Shown: positions 22,355-38,007, counted from the first letter of the stretch. The stretch: DNA of 64,000 nt from Trema orientale (GCA_002914845.1 JXTC01000025.1:1556947-1620946); one strand, 5' to 3'. A program made the numbers and translations. The notes: generated by a model from the letters alone, not told the origin.

Positions 22355-22860
22355 TGATCAATGTTTCTTGTTTTTATTCTTTCCTTCTTTGAGGGTGACC
22401 AATGTCGTTTCTAGTTTTTAGTAAACTTCAATATTTATCCAGATAATAATAATAAATAAATAAATAAATTACAAACAGTTTGACCTAAGATTTATAATAA
22501 AGATTTTAATGTTTATCCAGATAAGGGGGGGAGGGGAGTTTGACCTATGATTTATAATAAAGATTTTCAAAACTAAACAAAAAAAAAAAAGTGCATCCAA
22601 ATAAGATATGATATGATTAGACTATTTTAAATTATTTTGGGGCTGCCCAAATATTATAATGTGCGGATAGAGTTATAACCTATGGGAACACATAGAGCAC
22701 ATCACACACAATTAAATCCATTGGAGAACAAACCATGGAGTTAACGACATTATTGATTGATCATTGTCTTCTCGTTCGCCATATCTCAAATCTTTGAGAC
22801 TTCGTTTGGTATGTAAGATAGGATAGGATATGATTGGACTATTTTAAATTATTAGATTAG
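22355..22860. repeat. About 500-bp duplicated block, copy 1
   Basis: From TGATCAATGTTTCTT to GGACTATTTTAAATT this block matches 23116-23608, with scattered substitutions and small indels, including a different (AATA)n length. Inside each copy a word containing GATTTATAATAAAGATTTT-type sequence is itself repeated. The two copies are about 761 bases apart and in direct orientation. Confidence 0.85.
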
Positions 22861-23115
22861 ATTAGATAGGATAAGATTGGACTCTTGAAAAGGCTCCATT
22901 TGCCATATCTCAATTTTGACTTTTGAATTTTCAATTTCTTATTCTAATTTTTTCAATACATGTTTTTGTTTTTATTTTCTGCTGCTCTATTTTTATTGTT
23001 TTTATTTCTCACACACCTATTTGGTCTTCCCCCTCAATTTCTGGATGGAATCGCCTCTTTAAGAGGTTCTTTTCTTTATTTATATTTTTTTCCCCTTGTG
23101 GGAGGCCCTTTGTAG

Positions 23116-23608
23116 TGATCAATGTTTCTTTTTTTTTTCTTTCCTTTTTTGAGGGTGACCAATGTCATTTCTAGTTTTTAGTAAACTTCAACATTTATCC
23201 TGATAATAATAAATAAATAAAAACAAACAGTTTGGCCTAAGATTTATAATAACGATTTTAATGTTTATCTACATAAGGGGAGAAAAATAGTTTGGCCTAT
23301 GATTTATAATAAAGATTTTCAAAACTAAACCACAAAAAAGTGCATCCAAATAAGATATGATATGATTGGACTATTTTAAATTATTGTAGGGCTGCCCAAA
23401 TATTATGATGTGTGGATAGAGTTATAACCTATTAGAACACATAGAGCACATCACACATAATGAAATCCGTTGGAGATCAAACCATGGAGTTAACAATATT
23501 ATTGATTGATTGTTGTCTTCTCGTTCGCCATATCTCAAATCCTTGAGGCTCCGTTTGGTATGTAGGATAGGATATGATATGATTGGACTATTTTAAATTA
23601 TTGGATTG
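23116..23608. repeat. About 500-bp duplicated block, copy 2
   Basis: Second copy of the block at 22355-22860. Its right end overlaps the start of a MITE-like element at 23546, and copy 1 ends with the corresponding element start, so the duplication carried part of that element. Confidence 0.85.
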
Positions 23609-24162
23609 AATTTGGTAGGATGAAATAAGATTATAATCCAATCGTATCCCTTATTTGGTGTGCTACTTTTTGTTGGGATAAGATTAGCATATGTGTTTCA
23701 CTTTTTTAAGTAATTAACAAACTTTTTAAGTTTTGATTGATTTAGAAAAATACTACTTTTAAACTTTATTTAGAAAAATACTACTTTTAAAACTTAATTT
23801 TGGAAAAGATACAATTTTAAAAATATATTTACGAAAATACTACTTTTAAAAAATATTTTGAAAAATACCACTTCTGATTTTACCGCTTTATAATTTGGAT
23901 ATAGAAAAATACTAATTTTAGAAGTTAATTAAAAAATGCCATATTTTACCACTTCAAAACATTCTATTGTGTTTAAGCAAATTTGTAATCTCTCATAATC
24001 CCAATTCTCAAGAGAATAAAATTATTCCCTTCTGAGAATGCTATATTTTTGGAGTGTATTATTTTAATCCTATCCAATACCTCCTATATTCATGCACCAA
24101 TCATGTGATTAATTTAATCATATCTAATCCCATCCTTATTCTGCGTTCTAAACATGGCCTGA
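23546..24162. mobile_element. MITE-like element with TGA flanks
   Basis: The left end GGCTCCGTTTGGTATGTAGG and the right end, read in reverse complement as GGCCATGTTTAGAACGCAG, form an imperfect terminal inverted repeat. Both continue into GGATAGG/GGATGGGATTAGATATGATT-like sequence. TGA flanks both sides, a possible 3-bp target duplication as left by PIF/Harbinger or CACTA elements. No transposase is present. Confidence 0.45.
23735..23925. repeat. Degenerate tandem repeat of about 30 bp
   Basis: Five or so diverged units of the type AGAAAAATACTACTTTTAAA occur in a row. The same word forms the arms of the fold-back elements at 44361-44733 and 62650-63030. Confidence 0.7.
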
Positions 24163-24400
24163 AAGTATATATATATATATCTCTCTCTCTACTTCGTTGT
24201 GGCTCTCGATCTCTCTTTCGAACTCGCTCTCCCTGCTTTCCCTTAGTCTCTCGATCTCGCTGTCCCTCTTTTTCTTGATCTCGGTCGCTGGTCATTGTCC
24301 CTCTCGAACCTTCGAGGTATATCACTCTCTCTCTCTCTCTCTTAATCTCGCTCATGTTCTATCTCCCTCTCTCTCGGCTAAGAATATTATTTGAACTTCA
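24163..24400. repeat. CT-rich and AT microsatellite region
   Basis: Runs of (AT)n at about 24168-24180 and (CT)n at 24181-24190 and 24325-24345, with many TCTC/CTCG words between. The long open frames on both strands here arise from this low-complexity composition. Confidence 0.8.
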
Positions 24401-25046
24401 GTCCTTGCTTTCTCAGTAAAGTCAAAATTTTAATAATCCTAACTAGATAAAGATAAGTCGGCAGTAGAAAAAAGTCAGGCCGCACTATCTATCTTTTCTA
24501 AATTAGGGGACTGCAATATAGACCAACTAGTTCAATAGTTGCAAAATATATGATTAAAGGATTGAATGAAAAAGAATACTAGGTATTGAATGTTCCTTAA
24601 ACTGATATACTAGATATAAGTGTATTACTTCTTCAGAAAATTCCTCAGCCCAAATAGTAGCTTTGAAGCATCTCTTTGCTTCAAACTATGAACTCTTTGG
24701 TTTCTTTCAAACCAAATGACATTTTATTCAATTTGTACTTTGTATTTTAGTTATTATTAACATTGATCATTGAATTTGAAATTTATTATAAATTTATACC
24801 CTGACATTAATTTAGAGCAGTCAATTTACAAGATGATTTAATAAACTTATTCTCAAATCAGTTTTTATATGATTTATTTTTCATTTTTTAAACAACATCT
24901 TGGTAAATTAACTGTTGTAAAATAGTGTCAGAGTATAAATTTGTTACTGATTTCCAATCTAAAGGTCAATTTTGATAATAGCCAAAATGCAAGGTATAAC
25001 GTAAACAAAATGTCAAAATACAAAGTATAAAAATGATAGGGGATGG
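24401..25046. other. Intergenic DNA, nothing recognised
   Basis: AT-rich sequence without a gene, RNA or clear repeat boundary. It leads to the fold-back element and then to the promoter of the two-exon gene at 25409. Confidence 0.4.
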
Positions 25047-25202
25047 CTACGGTAGGGGCGTCCCTACGTAGGGTCATGCCTTAATTATCGTTGGATGGGA
25101 ATCTGTGAGGAATAACGGGAATCTATGGAGAATCTATTTATATACAGATTCCCATCCAACGGTAAATAGACAAGGCCCTACGTAGGGGCGCCCCTACTGT
25201 AG
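25047..25202. mobile_element. GC-rich fold-back MITE
   Basis: The left arm (CTACGGTAGGGGCG... to ...GGATGGGAATCTGT) is an inverted copy, about 58 bases long, of the right arm (ACAGATTCCCATCC... to ...GGGGCGCCCCTACTGTAG). The arms surround a short spacer, so the whole could fold into one hairpin. The arms are strikingly GC-rich for this region. An 18-base unit (ACGCGCCCCTACTGTAG) from the right tip is repeated in tandem just outside (to about 25228). No clean target duplication was found. Confidence 0.75.
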
Positions 25203-25408
25203 ACGCGCCCCTACTGTAGACGCGCCCAAAATGATATTATAAAAAATAAAAAATAATAAAAAAAAGTGATATTATAAAAAATAAAAAATAATAATAAAAA
25301 AAAACCATCACCGTTGGAATGGTGCCTATATATACATATATATATATATATAACTATTGCTATGTAGCTTAGGTTGGAGGTTTCTAGAAGAACTCAGCAT
25401 AGACGATA
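25203..25408 (+). promoter_or_regulatory. Promoter and leader of the Mal d 1-associated gene
   Basis: A-rich duplicated words (about 25230-25305) are followed by an alternating TATATA tract (about 25326-25351), which could supply the TATA box. A leader of about 50 bases then precedes the ATG at 25409. The fold-back MITE ends less than 210 bases upstream of the start codon. Confidence 0.4.
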
Positions 25409-27430
25409 ATGAGGTGGAGGGACGATGAGCCAGACGACTCGGCGGCGGGTGAGATTAGCGGATTCGAAAACCCTAACTCTAGATCGGACGGCGATCGCTG
25501 CACCACCAGAAGGGTGGTGAGGTCGCAGTGCAGGACGGAGGAGGCCGAGCCCGGAAAGTTCGTCAGGAGGTGCGAGAAGACCGAAGAGCTTCTTAGGGAT
25601 TGCGTTGGAAGGTATATACGATCTGTTCTTCCCTTTTCGAATTTTTGGTACTCGAATTATTCGTTAATGGAGTTTTGATTTTAGTGGACTTTAGCTGTAT
25701 AGATAGAAACAATCTTTAACCATACATAGGCATTCAACAATTATGTATGCAAAAGGATAACCCTTGTTTTGGATTAGTGAAACTCAGAGGAGTTTGATGA
25801 TTTTATGTACTGTTATGTTAAAATGGTGAGTCTTGTAGAGTAGATTTCGGTTGAGAAGAAAGAAGAAATAAAAACAAGGGAAATTCAATTTGGGTGATGA
25901 CCAAATGGAGTCTTGGTCCCAAGAGTTCGAGTCTTGGTACTCGAATTTGCTAAAGCAGTTTCGATTTTGGTAGGCTATATGGATATAGTCTTTAGCTACA
26001 TTGTATTTAAGAATTTATAAGGGCATTCAATTATTATATACGCTAAAAAGATAGATAACCTTTGTTTTGGATTAGTGAAAACTTCGGATAGAGTTTTCAT
26101 GGCTGCTTGATTACGGATTTGGGTGTTAAGTGATTGTTGGTTCAGAATTTATGATTTTTATGCTGGTCAGTTCGTAAACTATTATGTTAAAATTGTGGTC
26201 TGGGTTGAATAATGGAGAAAAAGATTGAAAAGAAAAGAAAAGGAAAAACCCATTTGGACGCTGATCCTATTTTGGGAAGACTCAAAGAAGATGGTAAGAC
26301 AAACTAAGCAAGAAAGTGAACTATTTTCCACAACAGCCTAATCTCCTGGAATCGTCCTCACAAAGCCCTGGTACTTAAACTAGCACAGAGTTTTGAGGCT
26401 GACATGAGCTCCTGATTTTGTATACTGATTGTTATAGTAAAGTATTTGGTTACTGTACAATGATGGAAAAGCATTAGTTAAGACCTTTATATTATCAAGG
26501 CATTACTTGAGCTGGGTATCTTCAAAGGAGAGTTGGATGCATAAGTTAAGGCAAGTTTGCAAATGGTATCAAGAGCTCTTTTCTGATGTTTTGAATTACT
26601 ACTGCACTAAATCCTGTGTGGATCTTAAAAAGTATTTGTTGACAATAACAACCAATCCCAAATTAGTTGAGCTAGATAATACTTGGACTGACATGGTATC
26701 AAAATGAATCTGTTACTGCTGCGCTTTGTGCATACAAGAATAGGATTTATTTATTATTGTTCATAACTTCCTTTAGACAACTTATTGTTACTTCTATTAT
26801 TGGATGTTCTAAGCATAATAAAGCTCATTCTGTTAGATGTTCTTTTCTTTTCGCTATTATTCGCATGATATATTTGATCAGGCTGGCTGAGGTAGTGGTA
26901 AAATAGAACACAACCATTAGACATGTCAGTGATGGCATGGATATTAATAGTTTTAGGAGATAATGTGTATCTTTGGATTGGTAGATGATGGATCTGTTCT
27001 CACGCTTGCTTTGCTTTCTCTTAGGCCTGTCGAATTGTTGCAATCAAACAAGGAATACACTGAAGACGATGTCACTGACCAGGTGCTCAAGGGGTCTTTC
27101 CCTGTAGGGTCATCAGAGTGGGGAGCATTGGACTTCCCCGGTCTACGCGGTGACATTGATGCAATCGAACGGAACATCCGCTTTCCTGGGCTACGTGATG
27201 ATATTGACTCAATCGAACGGAACTTCTTTGGTAGTCTTGGTCGTTTCTTTGAAGCTGCCGAGGAGATTAAGGATGGCTTCTTAAGTGCATTTAGGGATGC
27301 ACACATTTCTGATGGGGATTCTCCAACCTCATCAGCATCTAAGCGTCAAGGGGTACCTATTGAGAGTGATCCTCAGCAAGGAGAAGCATTGCGGAAACTA
27401 AACGACTCTCCATTGGCAAGAGATGTTTGA
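25409..27430 (+). CDS. Mal d 1 / Fra a 1-associated family protein
   Basis: Two exons, 25409-25611 and 27025-27430, joined G|GTATAT...CTTAG|G inside an Arg codon, giving 202 residues. Family marks are TRRVVRSQCRTEEAEPGKFVRRCEKTEELLRDCVGR (exon 1) and PVELLQSNKEYTEDDVTDQV followed by FPGLRxDIDxIERN and RFFEAAEEIKDGF (exon 2). These match the plant family annotated as fra a 1- or Mal d 1-associated protein, known as an interactor of PR-10 allergens; its biochemical role is not established. It is acidic and soluble with no signal or membrane segment. Oddly, the FPGLR...IERN segment is present twice in tandem here, whereas I recall it once in the family. The intron is 1.4 kb. Confidence 0.88.
27138..27233 (+). 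repeat. 48-bp in-frame tandem duplication in the coding exon
   Basis: Two 16-codon units encode FPGLRGDIDAIERNIR and FPGLRDDIDSIERNFF. They are clearly homologous but diverged at the DNA level, so the duplication is not very recent and the frame has been kept. Confidence 0.85.
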
Positions 27431-28195
27431 AGCAAGTCCAACCGACAATTGAAGATAACCAAACTGGTTTCTGCCAGTTTGTTGAGGGGATTTGTCTCTC
27501 TCTCAACTGTTATTGTCATCATCGTAGAAAGTACATAACACATCCTACTTACTTTACTCCAAATGTAGTTTCTGAGTGCTCCACCAGAGCTGTTTCTTCG
27601 TTCTATCTTCATTATGATTAGTTTCAGTTTTAATGAGGTACACATGATGTTCACGCTCGAGTATTGTCCATTACCTAAGGAATGTCAGAAGTCGCTAACA
27701 TTTTGGATTCTTGTGTGGACAAACTGAAGAACTTTCTGCTCTCTTAAGCGTGTAATAACACAATCTTCTGACTTTCTAGCCTAGTCCTTTTTTGTTTTTG
27801 TTTTTTCTTTTTGCTACTTACTACTCGCCTAATTTTTCCTAGTTATTAACTTATTAATGGGCTGTTTCAAGCACAATCCACGTACAGGTCACTACTGAAA
27901 AAGCCCATATCATAACTGCGTCATGCCTCATTACGAGCTTGCCATCTTTTGCAAGTAAGGCCCAGAAAGCTAAGAACATGGTAACAAAACATGCCACCTG
28001 ATAATAAGGTGTTAGGAATTTTACCGACTTTATGCTGATTGGAGTTCTAGTTAGGGTAAGAGTTTAATCACCTCTTATTCGGAACCGTTTAAGGTAGTAG
28101 TTGACAGACAAATTTATTTATGCCCATTGAAATTCAGCTAAGGATTTTAGGAATTGTTATGTTGAAATGGCTTTATATATTTAGGTATCCACACA
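27431..28195. other. 3' UTR and spacer
   Basis: Contains the 3' UTR of the preceding gene, which has a recognisable counterpart in the decayed copy downstream. The reverse-strand open frame here is a shadow. No further gene is seen. Confidence 0.5.
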
Positions 28196-28870
28196 ACTTT
28201 GCAAGGGGTGCCTACTGAGAATGATCCTCAGCATGAAGAAGCATGTCTGAAACTAGACAACCACAAATTAGGACATGTTGATCTTTTTGCGTTGGCAAGA
28301 AAGAGATGTTTGAGGCAGAGTCCAACTTAACATGACCAAATGGTTTCTTCCAGTAGGTTAATTCATGAAGTTATTGTCATCATCATAGAAAGTGTACATA
28401 AACATATCCAACTCATAATTTGACTTAAAATCTAGTTTCTGAGTGGTACAGTACCAGAGCTATTTCTATAATATCCTTATTATGATAAAACTCTGGATAA
28501 ATAGGGTTAATTTATATGGTGTTCAAACCCGAGTATTGTCCATTATCTTAGGAATGTCAGACTCGAAGTTTGTATAATTATTTTGTTGAAACTACGGAGT
28601 CTTATGTGGACCAACTGCAAGTCTTGCAAGTTGAAACCTAGGCCTTTCCCAAGCGTGTAAAGTGCAGTGTAAAGTTTTGATCATTTGTAGATATATGATT
28701 AATCATGAGATGTTTGACTTGTTCTACTTAGAGATTTCGTTGGCAACATGTAACACATTTCTTTTAACTTTCTAGGCTATCTGGTCAATCCTTCTTTTTT
28801 GTGTTTTTGGATAATTACCACTTAGTGGAATACCTCATTCTTCTAAGTTATAATTCATAATGGATAATAT
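28196..28870 (+). pseudogene. Decayed copy of the 3' end of the Mal d 1-associated gene
   Basis: From CAAGGGGTGCCTACTGAGAA on, this matches the last 80 or so coding bases and the 3' UTR of the gene at 25409-27430 (source about 27346-27845). Shared words include GATCCTCAGCA, GGCAAGA...GATGTTTGA, GAGTATTGTCCATTA and AAGCGTGTAA. It has an insertion between the AAACTA and TTGGCAAGA words. It lacks exon 1 and the conserved core, so it is a truncated tandem duplicate without function as a protein. Confidence 0.8.
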
Positions 28871-29448
28871 ATGCACGTTGGGGAATAAAATTCGTAAGTT
28901 ACCAACCAAACGATATGATGGTATGATGGCACGTACCACTTCTTTGACCTAACTTATAAAAGCCTATCAAAAAGAGCCAGCTTATATACTATTAGCTTCT
29001 TGGAGGCAAGTACTAATTTTACACACGAGGGTTATTTTAAGCTCTAGTGGAGTTGACCACAGGTCAAACCTATTATTAAGGAGGTGATTGTGTTTCAAAA
29101 ATAAAAGTGCAAAAGGAGAATAGGAATTCTTTATAATCACTGGCCATTTTTGAAACGTACATTTTTTTTTTTCATTTGAGGGAATAATTTTATTTAGAAG
29201 AAAAGAAACAAAAACTATCGACTCTTGAGTAAATTGCTTGGATGCAAACATTGTAATTTAGCTATATCATAAGTAGAGATTAAAAAAAAAATTGTAATTA
29301 AAATAATGGATAGAGAATAAGAAACAAATAGTTTCCATTTCTTATTGGAAGCTCGTCTCGGGAAACTTACAATATATTGTTATCTATATAAATATATTGA
29401 GGGATTGTCATCTGTATTTTCAAAGTACCGATAAAAGCTTAAGAAGTA
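28871..29448. other. Intergenic DNA, nothing recognised
   Basis: AT-rich sequence without a supported gene or element. The reverse-strand frame at 28982-29251 has no recognised similarity. Confidence 0.4.
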
Positions 29449-29457
29449 ATTATATAT

Positions 29458-29700
29458 GGTTGCCAATCCGGTAGGTTTTTTTTTTTTTTTCTATGTGTAG
29501 TTTTTTTTTTTTTAGCCGTTGGATTATCATCTAACAATGATCTAACGGCTAAAATGAGATGCATGAAAAGACGTGCATTATTAATACTTTTTCTCTCTCC
29601 TACTTTTTAATATAAAAAAATGTGCAAAAAAATTTTTCATTGGTCCAATTGATACCTACGCATAGGTAAAAAAAAAAAAATATCTACTGGATTGGTGCCC
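29458..29700. mobile_element. Mutator-type MITE, family M1 copy 1
   Basis: A 243-bp element with terminal inverted repeats of about 45 bp, GGTTGCCAATCCGGTAGG at the left and CTACTGGATTGGTGCCC at the right. A perfect 9-bp target duplication, ATTATATAT, lies at 29449-29457 and 29701-29709. Nine-base duplications are the mark of Mutator-like transposition. The interior has no coding capacity. A second copy lies at 60389-60629. Confidence 0.92.
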
Positions 29701-29709
29701 ATTATATAT

Positions 29710-30639
29710 ATATAATATATATATAAAGACACATACCACCTTCTCTTTTTAATTTTTTTTTAAGCTTAAAAAAAGAGAGCAATTCGTAATGTATCTTTCT
29801 TTGATACTTTCCGAAACATCCATCAATATTCCTCTAAACCTAAGACTATTCATATTTCCATCGAAATTTCTCTGAAATGAGACTATCAATATTGTTTTTG
29901 TTTGTAGTATGATATTTGGTATTACACCTATTAGTAATATTTTTTTAAAATCACCTATTATGTTATTTTTTTAATATCACTTTATATAGATTAATATATA
30001 ATTTGTCAACATTCAATTGGTGAATATTATTAAATTAATAATAGTAAATTTTAATACACCAATTAAATCATAACAAATCATATAATATTAAAAAGATGGG
30101 ATAATACATGAGAAATCTAGCACTGTTCTTGTAAAATATTCGTTTTATTCTTGTTTGTAAATTTGAAGGCATTATTCTTGCTTGTCGTGTCCAAGTTTGG
30201 AGATTTGAGGAAAATCTTTGATAGTCTTGCTCCCCTCTTCTTTCAAGCACTTTGGCATTCCAATCATTCAGAACTAATTATGAAAGAATATAACTATATA
30301 TGTACATAAATGTATTAATATATACAATACATATATGAAAACAAAAATTAAGCATTGGTATAGGCCGGCCGCCGGCGATAGAAAGTCCGGCCAACTTTTC
30401 TATGCCAGTCATACCGCAACAAAGACAAAAATAAAAAATAATATTAAAAAAAATCCAATCATAAAATAAAAATCTTTGTCATCTACAAAGTGGGCCCCAC
30501 TCACACCTTAATCCAGATAATACCATATTAATAATACGTTACATTAATTAATATTAAACAGAATCTCGTTCCTTAGTCAAAACATTAGTATAAAATAAAA
30601 CACGAGTGGCCAAATACTCGTACTATTGTGCAATCAGAA
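29710..30639. other. Intergenic DNA upstream of the CDPK gene
   Basis: AT-rich DNA with A and T runs. A GC-rich island GGCCGGCCGCCGGCG lies at about 30363-30377. No gene is supported. Confidence 0.4.
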
Positions 30640-31404
30640 TCAAAGAAGAATCATTGTGAGCTTTTACGCGTCCTCGGCTAATATATATACACACACATAC
30701 ATATAAATATCATTTGAACCATTCCAACGAAAAAACCTGTATTATGTAAGCCTTTTCTCTTCTTCTTCTTCTTCTTCTTCTTTCTCTTCCTCTTTCCCTA
30801 TTTTCCTTCCCTATTTCGAGTTTGCATGTATTTATTTGCAAACATATTTAAATTAATAATTACAGATATCATTACATTATATAAATGATAAAAAGGGTTG
30901 GAAAATCAAACCTTACATAAGACCGTTTCCTCTCTTCTTCTTCTTCTTATTTGGTCTCGCTGTTCTGTTCTGTCATTTTCTACCCATTTGCATGCTCTGA
31001 ATTTTTCTTCATTTGAATCAGAAAAATCAATGATTTGGTGGTGAATTAGTCAATATAATTGGTTTTATTGGTGGGTTTTCATCAAGTTTCCATTTTGGAT
31101 AATTTTCATCAATAAAGGAAGTTTCTGTTGATTTTTTTTTTTTTTTTTTTTTTTTTTGGAGTTTCCCAATTCATGTTTTGAGTTTTCTCAATTGGGTTTT
31201 TAATCTAAATGATTTTAGGATGATTTTTCTTGATGGTACTCTTATGGTCGTTCAGATAATGATGTGCTCGGTTGGAAAGTCTTAATAGAGCTTCTCTCCT
31301 TCTGTTTTTGGACAAGAATCTTATATATACCCTTTTGAGAGGAAAAGGAGAGCAGGGTTTTTGGTCTCCATATGAGAGTTTCTTCTTTGGATTTTGATAC
31401 TCAG
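30640..31404 (+). promoter_or_regulatory. CDPK promoter and 5' leader
   Basis: A TATATATA stretch at about 30680 may be the TATA box. Downstream lie a (CTT)n run (about 30756-30780), a second CTTCTT run (about 30932-30950) and a long T run (31133-31157), as in plant 5' leaders. A possible leader-intron donor TTAT|GTAAGCC occurs near 30746. Short upstream ATGs are present. No other open frame is supported. Confidence 0.4.
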
Positions 31405-35114
<3,710 letters not shown>

Positions 35115-37680
35115 GTGTTAACATGACAGATTCTTTCAAAAAAAAAAAAAAAAAGGGTTAAAAAGCAAAATACAAAATAAAAAAAAAATTGACTTTTCTT
35201 TTGATTGTATACAATATAGCTTTTCAAGGTCCTAAAGTACTAATGCTTTTTCACATAACAGTGCTTGATACCTTACACTCCAATTGTTTTGTTCACCAAA
35301 TAGTTCCATACATTTTGTATCTCAATGGATTGGACAAATAGAATGTTATCTTTCTGACATACGAAGAGACCCTTTGACAACATATAAGCTAGATGCAAAA
35401 TAAGTCTTTTGCTTCTCCTTCCTCCTCCAAAATTAGCACACAAAAAATGATCTCATTTTGATTTATTGGAATGTCATTCCCTAAATCACTTCTACTAATT
35501 TTCTTTTTATTTTCTAAGTACATGTTATTTTCCCTTTTGCCAAAAAGTACTACATAGGGGAAAGTTTGTACCCTTCAATGCTTGAACCAAGGACCTTCAT
35601 AATTGTGTCAGTTATTTTGCAGTGATTTTTAGATGTTTTTCTTCATTCTTTGTACTTGTACTACCGACAGATTATTTGCAGGCTGCATTTTTGTTGGGAA
35701 ACCCCTTTTAAAAATGTTAATTTCTTCCTCTTAAAGTTGCATTGGATAACTACACAGTTATGGAAAAAGTGGTTGGTGGAACTTGCCTTTCAAATGCCAT
35801 TATTAATACTAATCGTTCCAAAATTAAATAAATTCTTTCGAGTGTGAAAGAGAGTACACTTTATTAAAAACTCTAATTATATGATATAAACAAAAAGAGA
35901 TTGAAAATATTTCTGCACTCTTAAGGAACGACACTATTTTCTGACTCAATTTTTGGAGCTTTTCCACAAATAGATTATGGATTTGGAATAATATGGTTTT
36001 CTAAAACAAATTGTCATTAGCTCCATTAAATGATATTTCTAATGAAATTTCAAGATGAACCTATGTGGGGTATCAAAACAGATATGACACAATAAAACCA
36101 CACCAAAGTGGGGCACTCAATTATGCTTAAGGACACTTCAATATGTTGCTCTAAGCACATTTGGACAATCAAAAATGGTGACTTTGGAGACTACCAACTA
36201 TCATTTGGCTCAACTCCAGATCCATAAACTCAAATAGGACTTCAAATAATATCATGTCCCAAAATAATTTACAACTAAAAACAGATTAGCTAAAGTGGGG
36301 AGCCATAAGTATGGTAAGCTGTTTTGTTTAGACACTGAAAACTGAAAAGATTGAGAAAAGGAGATATGATATAGCTTGACCTACTAACTAAACTTTAGTT
36401 TAACAAGTTCCCAACCTCATAAGTTAAAATAATCCTTAAAGATTAAAAAAGAGCAAAAATAAAAAATACCAATAACAAGCTCTTAAACTTTAAAGGGATC
36501 ATATTATAAGGTAACCTTTGAAATCATATGATATAAATAAGTACCCTATGATAGGACAACACCAGAAAAGAAATAATGTTTCACAATGGGACAAGTTTTG
36601 TGACCAAGAACCAGTTGTTTAATTACTAATGGACAAGTTGCAGAGAGACCTTCAAACACCCCATGAGGTTCATATTAGAGGGCAGTCAATTATGTGGTCA
36701 TTCTCTCACAAACAAATATTGTCTATTACATGGAAAAAAAAAATTATTGGACCATTTTTTTTGCAAATAAAGGATTGTCTAACTCATTGAAACTCTTAAG
36801 AGTTTGCAGAGGGCTTCATTATTTCCCATTTGGCATGGATGAGGTAGGCCATAGATGTCAAGGAGACACTATTTTTTAATATAGGGACAAGCAGTTTGTG
36901 CTTGTTGGGTCATAGTAACATCTTCTTAGTAGAATGGGACACATGGAGAAGTTATCATAATATACCAATTTACATCTTCTCCATCACTCTTTTCCTTTCC
37001 CTATCAAATGGCAAGAAAAGAAATCACAAACTATAAATCTTTTAGGGGAATTATCATTAAAATATTTTGTTATGTGCAATTTTGATAAAAGAAGTATTTT
37101 CGAAGACAGCAAAGGAACTCCTAAAATTACATCTTTTATTACAACAAACTTTCAGATTTAACCATCTATTGAATCTCACCCTCAATATTTACAAAATTGG
37201 GAGAAATTGGTGTAAAATAACAAAGCTATCCTTACTAGAAGTTACCCAAATACTAAGCTTGCCAAATTAAACTTGTAACCAAATGAAAAGTGCAAAAGAA
37301 AGAAAATAAAAAAGGGACATTTTTTTTTATATTCTACAATGCTTATAATCTACAATATATGAAGCCCACATGAGATTTACTTTATAAATATTCACAAATA
37401 TGTCTAATTAAAGGATCATTGCATAAAAAATGAATGAAGCACCCAACTTCTACAATGTGGCTTTCCTCTGTCAATATCTTATAATCAATTATACATAAAA
37501 ACCCACATGAGATTCCTCTTTTATAAAAATATTCACAAATTTCTTTAATCAATATGTCATTAAATAAAAAATAAAAGTTCTATAAAAAAGATCCATTAGT
37601 TTTCTTGTGCCCACGACTCAAATTAGCAAATCATCATGAAATAGACATTGTAGAGAGAGAGAGAGAGGCCAGCCTAGCCT
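35115..37680. other. 2.5-kb intergenic DNA
   Basis: Contains the CDPK 3' UTR (A run at 35140-35154) and then AT-rich DNA without a gene or a bounded repeat. The small open frames here (35650, 36694, 37067) show no recognised similarity. A (GA)n run lies at 37652-37667. Confidence 0.4.
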
Positions 37681-37690
37681 TTTGAATGCA

Positions 37691-38007
37691 ACGTACCACC
37701 CACAAAATCCCAAGGCCAAAACAAAAATTTCAAAGGTGGGGTCCCTTGGAAGATGACACGTGGCATATGATAGACCCCTCCTAAATCAACGGCTGTGATT
37801 GTCTTCCTCCATGAGAGCCAGCCGTTGGAGTTCACTACCCTCCTCTTCCCCCACGTTCTTACAGCTCACGCGCGGTTGGTGGGAGTGGTGGGGTACGTGT
37901 CCAGGTTGGCCAAACGTGAGACCAATCATGTTCCTCGGTCCTGACACGTCATCAAGAAGGACAACACCACCACCTGCGGCTCCAACACACATGAACCTTT
38001 CCCACGT
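37691..38007 (+). promoter_or_regulatory. ACGT-core cluster upstream of the WVD2-like gene
   Basis: Seven ACGT cores fall in about 320 bases: 37691, 37758 (GACACGTGGC, a strong G-box/ABRE), 37853, 37895 (TACGTGTCC), 37914, 37946 (GACACGTCAT) and 38004. This block is more GC-rich than its surroundings. It lies about 1.1 kb upstream of the likely transcript start of the WVD2-like gene. ACGT cores are bound by bZIP and bHLH factors. The open frames of about 100 and 83 codons on opposite strands here look like by-products of the base composition. Confidence 0.45.

Noticed and set aside
24054-24394. Frames made of Ser/Leu or Arg/Glu runs
   Set aside because: They arise from the CT/GA microsatellite.
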